Assembly (NCBI RefSeq): GCF_026240635.1
Contig: NZ_CP110848.1
Coordinates: 2,517,501 to 2,581,500, forward strand
From: Trichothermofontia sichuanensis B231
Lineage (GTDB): Bacteria; Cyanobacteriota; Cyanobacteriia; B231
Direction: 5' to 3'
DNA: 64,000 nucleotides
The position numbers were made by a program, and so were the translations under genes. The notes under the pieces were generated by a model that saw only the letters and a list, made by a program, of their open reading frames with translations, made no database searches and had not been told where the DNA came from. Below are positions 52,254 to 59,696 of the stretch, in pieces; position 1 is the stretch's first letter; every line of letters begins with the position of its first letter.

Positions 52254-54257
52254 TCAGAACAAGAGATCGAGATTCAACTGGCGGAGGTCCACGGTATAGA
52301 GACACCCACTATGGGTCGTCTCGTCCCAAGTTGCCAGGAGCAAGCCATGCTTACCAAAGCAGGTGATTGCAGTTGGTTGGCCTGGTCCTGCTATCTGTCC
52401 TATTTCCTGTCCTGATCCATCTAGAAACAATAAGGTCCCCGCTGTATCCGCCAGGACATACCCCCAAGGGGCCGCCGCTACCAGCTTGGGGATGATCGCC
52501 ACCGGCAACCGCATCACGCGGAAGGGCTTAAGGTCTAAGACCAAAAGTGATGCTGGATATGGACCATACTCTAGTGGACACGCCATCTTGAGACAAGTGT
52601 CGACGGCTAACGATTCGTAGGTCATCAACCGGTAGGGCTTGATTCCCTGGAAGAATCTCCCGGTCATCACGGGCACATTCAGACTGCCCAACAAACGCCC
52701 GCGGCGATTAAAGACTTCAAACCGGGATGCCTGGGCGCGATGGCGGTACGAAATGGCTACCCCGTGAGCTGAGTCTAGCGGAATAATCTGGGCAATCTGG
52801 GACGCCCGACATTCTAGATTACGCTGCGGGGTTAAGCTTGGCCAAGGCCACAGCCATAAAGGACTTTTGGGCGTACTCGGTAGTAGGGGAGCCGCCGCCA
52901 GCCAGTAGCCGTGGGGATCAATGGCGATCGCCGAATCCGTTTCCTGCGACAGCACACACCGGGGGTAAACTAGGATGGTTTCCAAGCTAGTTGAGGGCAT
53001 CCGGCCAGCAGGGGCGGGAAAAGGAATGTGGTAAAGCCCTTGGGCCGTGATTGCAAAACAGTCTCCGGACGGCTGGGCGAGATATCTACCCTGGAAAATC
53101 GTCAAGGATTGGGCTGGCATTGGTAAGTGACAAACCGATCGCTGCACCTCTTGGCCCGTCAGCAAACCCGGCATAAATGTGCGGCAGTAGACCCACTGGC
53201 GCGACAGGCAGTAAAGGGTTTCCGTAGCCCCCTGCTGGGGTGTCGCGGGCAGGAACTGGACACGTAGGTCACAAATTGGTGCCTTCAGGGGTTCCTGGCG
53301 CAGGGCGGTAAAGGTCAAGTGCAGGGGTGAAGGGAGGTCTGTGGGGGATGCGGTTGCCAGGGCCGCCGCTGGGGCAGCAACCGGCTGGTGGGGAAGCCGG
53401 CAAAAGAGGGGAACCGTCGAGGCCGCCGTGCCTATGTCCAGGGACCAACCGGTAGCCTGGGCTGCCGATCGCAAATCCGCCAGCATTTCCGCCGCCGAGT
53501 GGAAGCGGCGTCCCATCAGCTTTTGTAACGCCTTACGAATCACGCCCTGGAGCGGTTCCGGGATAAAGGCAGGAATTTGGACCGGTCGATTCAAATGAGC
53601 TGACATTAAATCCGCCGGTGTTCCGGAGAAGGGGCGTTCGCCCACCAATAGCTCAAACAAAATAATGCCAACAGCATAGAGATCCGACGCCGGCGAATAC
53701 TGACCATAGAAGCGCTCCGGCGCCATATAGGCCGGCGACCCGGTCGTATTAAAATCCTGATGTAAATCCTGACTCAGTTGGGCAATGCCAAAGTCCGAAA
53801 TCCGTCCCAACCACCCCGTCGGTTGGATCTGGAGGAGGATATTTTCCGGTTTAATGTCACAGTGGACAATCCCCCGACTGTGGGCATGTTCCAACCCCAA
53901 CAAAATATCCATCACCAGCTTGAGACTATGGGCTGGGTGCAGGCGAGCCTCCTCCAGGATCAGATTGCGCAGGGTGCCACTTTCACAGTAGTCCATGACC
54001 AGGTAGCGCCCATTAGCCGTATGTTCCAGCGCCTGACAGGTCACGATATTCGGATGCTGAAGACTCAGGAGAAATCGCAACTCCCGCAGGAATTTGTGCG
54101 TGGGAAAGCGCTCGTGCTTCAGTTCCTTGAGGGCGACCATCTGCCCCGACTTGCGATGAATGGCACAAAAAACGCGACCAAACTGCCCCTGCCCAACTAA
54201 CCCTAAGAGCCGATAGTTGGAAATACGGATACTTCTGGCATAGAGGTTACCTGCCAT
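52254..54257 (-). CDS. spkG: serine/threonine protein kinase, SpkG-like
   Basis: A 667-residue Hanks-type kinase. The kinase domain occupies about residues 10-270: glycine loop GLVGQGQFGRVF, lysine in MVALKELKHE, catalytic loop IVHCDIKPENIL (HCD in place of the usual HRD), DFGIAQLSQD and SPAYMAPERF. The C-terminal 390 residues have no family I recognise and no transmembrane helix. The position, last in a set with two V4R proteins and two small PAP-type proteins, matches slr0152 (SpkG) of Synechocystis, so I infer orthology. It starts 89 bases after the V4R gene. Confidence 0.85.
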   Translation of the reverse strand: MAGNLYARSIRISNYRLLGLVGQGQFGRVFCAIHRKSGQMVALKELKHERFPTHKFLRELRFLLSLQHPNIVTCQALEHTANGRYLVMDYCESGTLRNLILEEARLHPAHSLKLVMDILLGLEHAHSRGIVHCDIKPENILLQIQPTGWLGRISDFGIAQLSQDLHQDFNTTGSPAYMAPERFYGQYSPASDLYAVGIILFELLVGERPFSGTPADLMSAHLNRPVQIPAFIPEPLQGVIRKALQKLMGRRFHSAAEMLADLRSAAQATGWSLDIGTAASTVPLFCRLPHQPVAAPAAALATASPTDLPSPLHLTFTALRQEPLKAPICDLRVQFLPATPQQGATETLYCLSRQWVYCRTFMPGLLTGQEVQRSVCHLPMPAQSLTIFQGRYLAQPSGDCFAITAQGLYHIPFPAPAGRMPSTSLETILVYPRCVLSQETDSAIAIDPHGYWLAAAPLLPSTPKSPLWLWPWPSLTPQRNLECRASQIAQIIPLDSAHGVAISYRHRAQASRFEVFNRRGRLLGSLNVPVMTGRFFQGIKPYRLMTYESLAVDTCLKMACPLEYGPYPASLLVLDLKPFRVMRLPVAIIPKLVAAAPWGYVLADTAGTLLFLDGSGQEIGQIAGPGQPTAITCFGKHGLLLATWDETTHSGCLYTVDLRQLNLDLLF

Positions 54258-54346
54258 TCAGGGTGAAGAATGATTGCTTGCCAAGTCTATTCTGCCTAAT
54301 CGATAGCTTGATTAGCGTTACTACCGTTATTGTGCCCCCTTAACCT

Positions 54347-55036
54347 CTAGCTTTCACCACATAGGGACTTCATAATGGCAGCGTGATCCATGTTCTGATT
54401 GACCATCTCCTCAGCTGCCAGTAGGCGATCGCGTAACCCCAGCACAAAGATATTACACTCTGCCCCCAGGGACTCGCAGGCGGTTTGGACGCAGTGGAGG
54501 TCCCGGCCCGTCAGTTGGCTAAAGAAGGCACTCAGTACCCCCGCCTCCAGAAAACACACTGGACGTTTCGTCGCCGCACTGGGATCAACGCTGCTGACAG
54601 CCATTGCATGTTTAGCAAAGGGGGAGTCCCAGATTTTCACCAGTAGGAAACCGCGCTGCTGATAGGTTTGATCCAGATCGATGCGACCCCAGCCGTGGGT
54701 CTGCCAACACTGCTGCAACGATTGCAAAAATTCAATCATCGGCAAGTCCGCTAGGGGCTGATGGTAGTAGTCGGAGAGATCTTCACAGAACCGGGCATAG
54801 AAGTTTTTGCCCCACCAACGACCACAGTTGAAGAGGACAAGGCGGGTTGCCTGTCCCGTTTCCTTATACAAGCCGGCATAAATCGCCTGCAGGAGGGGTT
54901 CGGGCATCGCCAAAAGTCTTGCCCCACGTCGATTTTCCAGCAGACCAAGTTCTAAATCACTGTGAACGTAGGCATCGGCCACGAAAAAATTACTGGGGAT
55001 GCGGTTATCAACCAACAAATCAGCAACGGAAACCAT
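54347..55036 (-). CDS. V4R domain protein, PAP-operon type (slr0147-like)
   Basis: A 229-residue protein with an N-terminal region (DLELGLLENRRGARLLAM) and a V4R small-ligand-binding domain (about 90-205: LVLFNCGRWWGKNFYARF, then VCFLEAGVLSAFFSQLTGRD and CESLGAECNIFVLG). V4R domains bind small molecules such as tetrapyrroles or hydrocarbons in relatives. Its place between the 159-residue gene and the kinase fits slr0147 of the Synechocystis PAP operon, involved in photosystem II assembly. Weakly similar to the other V4R protein at 56091..56774, so an ancient duplication is likely. Confidence 0.82.
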   Translation of the reverse strand: MVSVADLLVDNRIPSNFFVADAYVHSDLELGLLENRRGARLLAMPEPLLQAIYAGLYKETGQATRLVLFNCGRWWGKNFYARFCEDLSDYYHQPLADLPMIEFLQSLQQCWQTHGWGRIDLDQTYQQRGFLLVKIWDSPFAKHAMAVSSVDPSAATKRPVCFLEAGVLSAFFSQLTGRDLHCVQTACESLGAECNIFVLGLRDRLLAAEEMVNQNMDHAAIMKSLCGES

Positions 55037-55186
55037 AGGACCCTACCCTTATAGTCGCAATACTATCGCAATCACATCGTACGGATCGCCAACCTGTCGC
55101 TATCACACGCTTAGCCAATCCTTTCGTGAGTGTCATAACATCTGGCGCACAGCTAGCCTCTCCTGCTACCTCCCAATACCGACCCA

Positions 55187-55666
55187 CTAGGCAGTGACGG
55201 AGGAACCAGGATTTAAAACAGCATCCCGCGCCGTCACCAGGAACGGTTGCAAAAAACTCATGGATTTGGGACCCAGGGCTTGGGTCAGGGCCTTTTCCAA
55301 ATGGCGATAGAGGGCACGATCGATCGCCTGGGTGTTATAGACCTGCACGTTACGACTCAGCCAACCCAGCAGACGCTCCTGGATGAAGGTGACATCATCC
55401 AGCAACATGGACATGGCACAGTAGCGAACAACGAGGAGCGTATTCTTGATGCTGCGTTCCAGGTCTACGGTTGAGACTTGGGGCATTTCGATCTGAACCT
55501 GATCGACGGCTTGTTGCATAATCGTAACTTCTTGATCGCGCAGACGGCGGTAGGTTTCGAGTCGATCGGGTAGGGAATTGACATATTTATCCAAGAGGAC
55601 CAATTCCTCAGGTTTGAGATATCGGTTTTCTGCCTGATCTAATAGGGCTTCAATTTGTGGGTGCAT
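55187..55666 (-). CDS. PAP-operon protein (slr0146-like)
   Basis: A 159-residue, entirely helical protein (IEALLDQAENRYLKPEELVL, LRDQEVTIMQQAVDQVQIEM, VVRYCAMSMLLDDVTFIQER). The segment with cysteine near residue 80 and the pattern of helices recall the globin-like fold of phycobiliproteins, but no chromophore cysteine context is clear. By position it corresponds to slr0146. A role in photosystem II assembly is inferred from the operon. ATG start; 108 bases after the 106-residue gene. Confidence 0.75.
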   Translation of the reverse strand: MHPQIEALLDQAENRYLKPEELVLLDKYVNSLPDRLETYRRLRDQEVTIMQQAVDQVQIEMPQVSTVDLERSIKNTLLVVRYCAMSMLLDDVTFIQERLLGWLSRNVQVYNTQAIDRALYRHLEKALTQALGPKSMSFLQPFLVTARDAVLNPGSSVTA

Positions 55667-55773
55667 AGATTCGCTCCAGTGCAGACAGGTGCCAGAAATA
55701 GTTGGTCGTGAACGGCGTCAATTGACGATAGCCAACGCTGTCAGACAGGGCTGACTTAGCCAGGCTAAGTTCC

Positions 55774-56094
55774 CTAGAATAGACTCGAAAAGTCGTCAAC
55801 AGTAAGGTCAGATCCCTGACTCTCGGCAATCGGGATAGCCTCTTCTAGGGGGATAGGTGCCGCAATCGCCTTGCCATCCCAGGGGATGGCATTCATAAAC
55901 TGGCTAACGGTTAAGGTTAAGCTGAGCGGGCCGCCGGTCTCAAGCGAAGTTCGCTTCAATTCCTGGACAGCTAGGGGTTGATCATCCCAATTGACTGCTC
56001 CAAAAAACTGCTGCACTGTTAGCGTCAGCCATGCCCGATCAGGGGCCGTCAGCGCCGCACCGTTGCGGCTTGCAGGTGAGGTCAGCGTATTCAT
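55774..56094 (-). CDS. PAP-operon small protein with internal repeats (slr0145-like)
   Basis: A 106-residue protein. Two similar units are visible, LTLTVQQFFGAVNWDDQPL (residues 26-44) and LTLTVSQFMNAIPWDGKAI (59-77), and a shorter third, LTVDDFSSLF, ends the protein. It has no signal peptide or membrane helix. Its ATG overlaps the stop of the upstream V4R gene (ATGA), a clear sign of translational coupling. By position it corresponds to slr0145. The function is unknown. Confidence 0.78.
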   Translation of the reverse strand: MNTLTSPASRNGAALTAPDRAWLTLTVQQFFGAVNWDDQPLAVQELKRTSLETGGPLSLTLTVSQFMNAIPWDGKAIAAPIPLEEAIPIAESQGSDLTVDDFSSLF

Positions 56095-56774
56095 CCCAAG
56101 CGCTCCCCAGACCGTAGCCGTTTTTCAATATCCCTTGCCGTTGCGCCTTCATTCAACCAGAAGGCAGCAGCATCAATCCGATCCTGTCCCCCAATCAGAA
56201 ACTTGCAGTAGGTTTCCCCCATTGAATAGCACTGAATTTCAATGCAACTCAGTTGTTTTTTGACCAGTTCAGTAAAAAAACCGGCAAATAAACCCGCATA
56301 GATGTGGCAAACTGGTTTGCCGACATCACCTAAGGTACGGGCAACAGCGGAGTCGAACAGGTTAATGAAAAGAAAACCTTGTTTACGATCGCCCATATCG
56401 ACTTCCCAACGTCCCCAGCCTTGGGAGGTGAAGGGCCACCACCAAGTTTCTAGCAGAAAGAGAAGATTGGTTTGGCGGATATTGCGCTCGAATTCCCGCT
56501 CGAACCATTTCTCGAAAAAGAAGGCATCCCGCTGGCCCCACTCGCAACCAATGGTATACATAATGGCAGCAGACGCATCGCCAACTTCTTCTTCCAACCC
56601 TTCCACCAGGCCAATAATAAAATCCTCTGTGGCTAAAATATTTTGGGCACCATTCCAATCAACAATTGTGCCTTTCTCAGTGTCAAACTTAAAGAAGTCA
56701 CGGAATCCGTAATGGTTATGCTTTTTCGGATTCTTCCGTTGCGGTGTGGCTGTTTGTGCAGTTGCGTTGACCAT
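56091..56774 (-). CDS. V4R domain protein, PAP-operon type (slr0144-like)
   Basis: A 227-residue protein, first in the five-gene leftward set. The N terminus is basic and polar (KNPKKHNHYGFRDFFKFDTE). The V4R domain covers about 60-210: IMYTIGCEWGQRDAFFFEKW, WWPFTSQGWGRWEVDMGD, PVCHIYAGLFAGFFTELVKK and CYSMGETYCKFLIGGQDRI, with the paired cysteines typical of the domain. It matches slr0144 in position and design. The promoter must lie in the 490 bases upstream. It overlaps the next gene by four bases. Confidence 0.85.
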   Translation of the reverse strand: MVNATAQTATPQRKNPKKHNHYGFRDFFKFDTEKGTIVDWNGAQNILATEDFIIGLVEGLEEEVGDASAAIMYTIGCEWGQRDAFFFEKWFEREFERNIRQTNLLFLLETWWWPFTSQGWGRWEVDMGDRKQGFLFINLFDSAVARTLGDVGKPVCHIYAGLFAGFFTELVKKQLSCIEIQCYSMGETYCKFLIGGQDRIDAAAFWLNEGATARDIEKRLRSGERLG

Positions 56775-57265
56775 AATGTTGCCTAGCGGTTACCAATACA
56801 TTTGAAGATAGATTTAAAGACTGACAGCCCCTTCCAACACCTGCCGCCTGCGAGACGGCTGCTTGAAAGTGGCCTGTTTGCCGGATGCACAACCCCAAAA
56901 TCCTGAGAAAAGTAAGCCTGAACAAACTCGAATGCCCCCAGTGATTTCCCCATTACAATACGGGGTGACGTTTTCTTGCTCCGGGCGATCGCCAGCCTGA
57001 GTGGGTATATTACTCCCTCCACGATAACCTAAGCCTTAACGGCTGGGCGGGTATTCACCCATCAGTTCGTCGCTGGCCCCAGGCAACACCCCCTTGGGAG
57101 AACTGGGGGAGAACTGTCCAGTATTTTACTGACCCCGATCCGGGTCAACCGTTGAGCTGTAACAATGCTTAATCCCTGACCCTAGGGGATATACAGAAGT
57201 CTGATGCAGGACAGTAGTACTGGACACAAGGTCCCGATGCGGCTAGCGCCTTCGCCTGCCTGATA
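56775..57265. other. region upstream of the PAP-like operon
   Basis: About 490 bases without a gene up to the family B element. It should hold the operon promoter. No hairpin, RNA gene or clear box was recognised. Confidence 0.4.
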
Positions 57266-57485
57266 CAGCTTTTACCTAATTTACTCAGTACACCATTCAG
57301 GTTTAGAGCTTGATCCGAGCGGCCTCCCTCATCCTCCAACCCCTTCGCCCACAAGGGGCGAAGGGGAGCCGGATTTTCAAGTCCCTTTCCGGCTCTGGGA
57401 GAGGAATTTAGGGTGAGGGCCGCACCCGTGGGCGGCACCCAGCTTACCCAGGGAAAACTGGCCTTTATGATTGGGGTAAAGGCTG
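57266..57485. mobile_element. MITE-like element, family B, copy 2
   Basis: A 220-bp element. Left end CAGCTTTTACC and right end GGTAAAGGCTG are an 11-bp inverted pair with one mismatch. TA flanks both sides (57264-57265, 57486-57487). The core matches copy 1 in reverse (CACAAGGGGCGAAGGGGAGC, GAGGAATTTAGGGTGAGGGC). It supplies an uninterrupted version of the site where copy A4 inserted. Confidence 0.7.
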
Positions 57486-57490
57486 TACTA

Positions 57491-57593
57491 TAGTCATTAC
57501 AATTTAGGCTGAAACAGCCCCCTCACCCCCAGCCCCTCTCCCAGAGCGGGAGCGATGACTGAAAAACTGTATCGTTCTTATTTGGATTGACCA
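57491..57593 (+). mobile_element. MITE-like element, family A, copy A8
   Basis: A 103-bp copy flanked by TA (57489-57490, 57594-57595), starting just six bases after the family B element ends. The core hairpin is partly eroded (GGGAGCGATGACTG). Confidence 0.75.
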
Positions 57594-57648
57594 TATCCCT
57601 ACCGCTCTCTCCGTCTGAGGGTCGCGATCGTTCATGCAAGGCTACCAA

Positions 57649-57760
57649 TTTGCCAGGGATACTTTGAATAACCCTAGTCTGAACCACTCAAACCGGCTGT
57701 CTGCCTAAATTGAGCCGGACTCTTTTGCCAGGGATACTTTGAATAACCCTAGTCTGAACC
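57649..57760. repeat. perfect 37-bp direct repeat before the histidine phosphatase gene
   Basis: A 37-base sequence beginning TTTGCCAGGGATACTTTGAA and ending CCTAGTCTGAACC occurs at 57649-57685 and 57724-57760, 38 bases apart. The second copy ends 3 bases before the next ATG. It is a duplicated leader or promoter segment. Confidence 0.85.
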
Positions 57761-57763
57761 CCT

Positions 57764-58504
57764 ATGAAACTACTCTTTATTCGCCACGCCCAGTCGATCG
57801 GGAATCAGGAAAAACGGATGCAAGGCCAAGCAGATTTTGCCCTCTCGGCTGAGGGGCATACTCAGGCGGAACGGTTGGCCCAGCGCCTGCTGGCCGAATC
57901 CTGGATTCCCACCTATGTCTATAGCAGTCCCCTCAAACGGGCGGCACAAACGGCGGCCATTTTGATCAATCATTTCCAAACGGCTCCCTTGCCCGCAGCG
58001 GTAAGCGATCTGATCGATAGTGCTGATGCCCCACCCTTAGAAAGTGGTACCAAGCCCAGTGTTTGCCCCCCCATCCCCCTGGAGTATGCGGATGAATTGA
58101 TGGAGTTCCAGAATGGGATTTTTGCTGGGCTAACTTGGGCTGAGGCCCAACAACAGTATCCCGACTTGTGCCAGCAGTTGAGCGCTTCCCTGGACTGGAT
58201 TCAAATCCCAGGGGCCGAAGCCTTAACCACTGCCCGGGGCCGTGCCCGCCAATTTATCCAACGCTTACTCAGTCGGCATACTGATAGCGATCGCCTTTGG
58301 ATTGTGTCCCACAGTTGGATTATGCAGCACTTGATTGCCGAACTGATGAACTGCGAGCGCTCCTGGCGACTCCATGCCAAAAATACGGCTTTGTTTGAAT
58401 TTTGGCTTGATCGCAATCGCTGGTACGCTACGGACGAGAATCAGCGGTTTAATACCGAACTCTGGCAAATCCATCGTTTTAATGACTGCCGCCACCTGGG
58501 TTAA
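57764..58504 (+). CDS. histidine phosphatase family protein
   Basis: A 246-residue phosphoglycerate mutase-like phosphatase. The phosphohistidine motif LLFIRHAQSIGN is at residues 3-14. The arginine of YSSPLKRAAQTA and the second histidine in IVSHSWIMQHL are present; the residues after that histidine (HSW) depart from the usual HGG. A glutamate acid is likely in DELMEFQNGIFAGLTW. The substrate is unknown. The ATG at 57764 directly follows a duplicated 37-bp sequence. It overlaps the convergent gene by four bases. Confidence 0.88.
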   Translation: MKLLFIRHAQSIGNQEKRMQGQADFALSAEGHTQAERLAQRLLAESWIPTYVYSSPLKRAAQTAAILINHFQTAPLPAAVSDLIDSADAPPLESGTKPSVCPPIPLEYADELMEFQNGIFAGLTWAEAQQQYPDLCQQLSASLDWIQIPGAEALTTARGRARQFIQRLLSRHTDSDRLWIVSHSWIMQHLIAELMNCERSWRLHAKNTALFEFWLDRNRWYATDENQRFNTELWQIHRFNDCRHLG

Positions 58505-59427
58505 GGGGTGGCTTGACGGCGCCTCTGCGCTTCCTGGAGGGCCAGTTCACTGTTCTGGCGATAGCGTTGGGTGCGATCCTGGGCAACGGCATAGCGAGGG
58601 TCCTGGCTGGGAACAGTCGCCATCAGGTCAGACGCCTGCTGCCAGCGGGCGGCTAGCTCTAACCATTGGGCTGGCAGTTGGGCCGTTTTGCCAGCAGCGG
58701 TGGCCTGTTCAGCCAAACGCACGGCCTCAGCAAACGGATCGGCATTGGCGGCGATCGCGGATACCGTCGGGGCAGCCGCCGTGATCTTAGCGGTGGGGGT
58801 GGGAGCCACGGTGGGGGTGGGTGCGGGAGCCGACGAGCGTGGGAAAAACCGCGGCTGAAGCCCCCATTGCCAGATGGCCCAGCCCCCTAATCCCAGCAAA
58901 ATCGTGATCCCAATGCCTCCCAGGAGACCCCGGCGGCAGGGATGGTGGTTGCGGTGGTAATGGGGCAGAACGGGTTGGGTAGACGTCACCAAGGGAGGAT
59001 TCGGAGCCTTTTTGGCCTTGAGATCTTCGAGCCAGAGGGCGATCGGGTTCGGCTTGCGGAGGGTAATTTCTTCCGACCAGAGTAATTGGTTCTCTGGATC
59101 ACGGCTGATTTCTTCGAGCCAGAGCAGTTGTTGCTCCCGTGCCAGCCGACTGTTGATATTGACCCGGCGAATATTACGAGGGGCGATCGCCTCCAGAATC
59201 TCACGAATCTGATTGACTAAGGTGGTTTGGGCTAACTGGTCCGCACTGGCTGCTTCACATAACAGTTGCAGCACCCCATCGGCAAAAATCGCCCGCGTCC
59301 TCACCCCAAAAACCGCCAAACGTTCATTCAACACCTGAATGATGGCCGCAACACTGCCTCGCCGTGCCTGTTGGGCAATGCCCTCGGATGAATTCACCAT
59401 CTTGCCTTTAGCTGCGATATTGACCAT
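58501..59427 (-). CDS. single-pass membrane protein of unknown function
   Basis: A 308-residue protein. The N-terminal 90 residues are a soluble domain (VAAIIQVLNERLAVFGVRTR, IREILEAIAPRNIRRVNINS), followed by a charged linker. A transmembrane helix (LLGGIGITILLGLGGWAIW) is at about 160-180, a proline/threonine-rich stretch at 185-205, and a C-terminal helical region with an AEQATAAGKTA type pattern. The layout (cytoplasmic domain, helix, PT-rich spacer) is common in cyanobacteria, but I cannot name the family. The start is ATG 59427; ATG 59400 is an alternative. Confidence 0.68.
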   Translation of the reverse strand: MVNIAAKGKMVNSSEGIAQQARRGSVAAIIQVLNERLAVFGVRTRAIFADGVLQLLCEAASADQLAQTTLVNQIREILEAIAPRNIRRVNINSRLAREQQLLWLEEISRDPENQLLWSEEITLRKPNPIALWLEDLKAKKAPNPPLVTSTQPVLPHYHRNHHPCRRGLLGGIGITILLGLGGWAIWQWGLQPRFFPRSSAPAPTPTVAPTPTAKITAAAPTVSAIAANADPFAEAVRLAEQATAAGKTAQLPAQWLELAARWQQASDLMATVPSQDPRYAVAQDRTQRYRQNSELALQEAQRRRQATP

Positions 59428-59696
59428 TCATTAGCGAGTCCTAGAGAACCTCTGGGTTTAAGGGTATTCTGGCCAGGGAGTCGTCTACCTGGGTTTCAGA
59501 TTAGGCTGCGTTTCAGGTTAGGGGGGGTGGCCAATCCTTCGCCCCTGGGTAGCCCGGATACGATTAAGCCTGTACCGCAATCACCTGCATTTCGACCCAT
59601 TTCCGTAACCAAAATCTACCTCACTCCCGCTTTCTCCACAAGTCAATTCTGGCTGGATCGCTCTGCTCAGGGCGAACTTTAGCACACAATAGGGCT

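Noticed and set aside
57649-57760. A CRISPR array
   Set aside because: Only two copies of a 37-base repeat, one spacer-length gap, and no cas genes in the window. It is a simple duplication.
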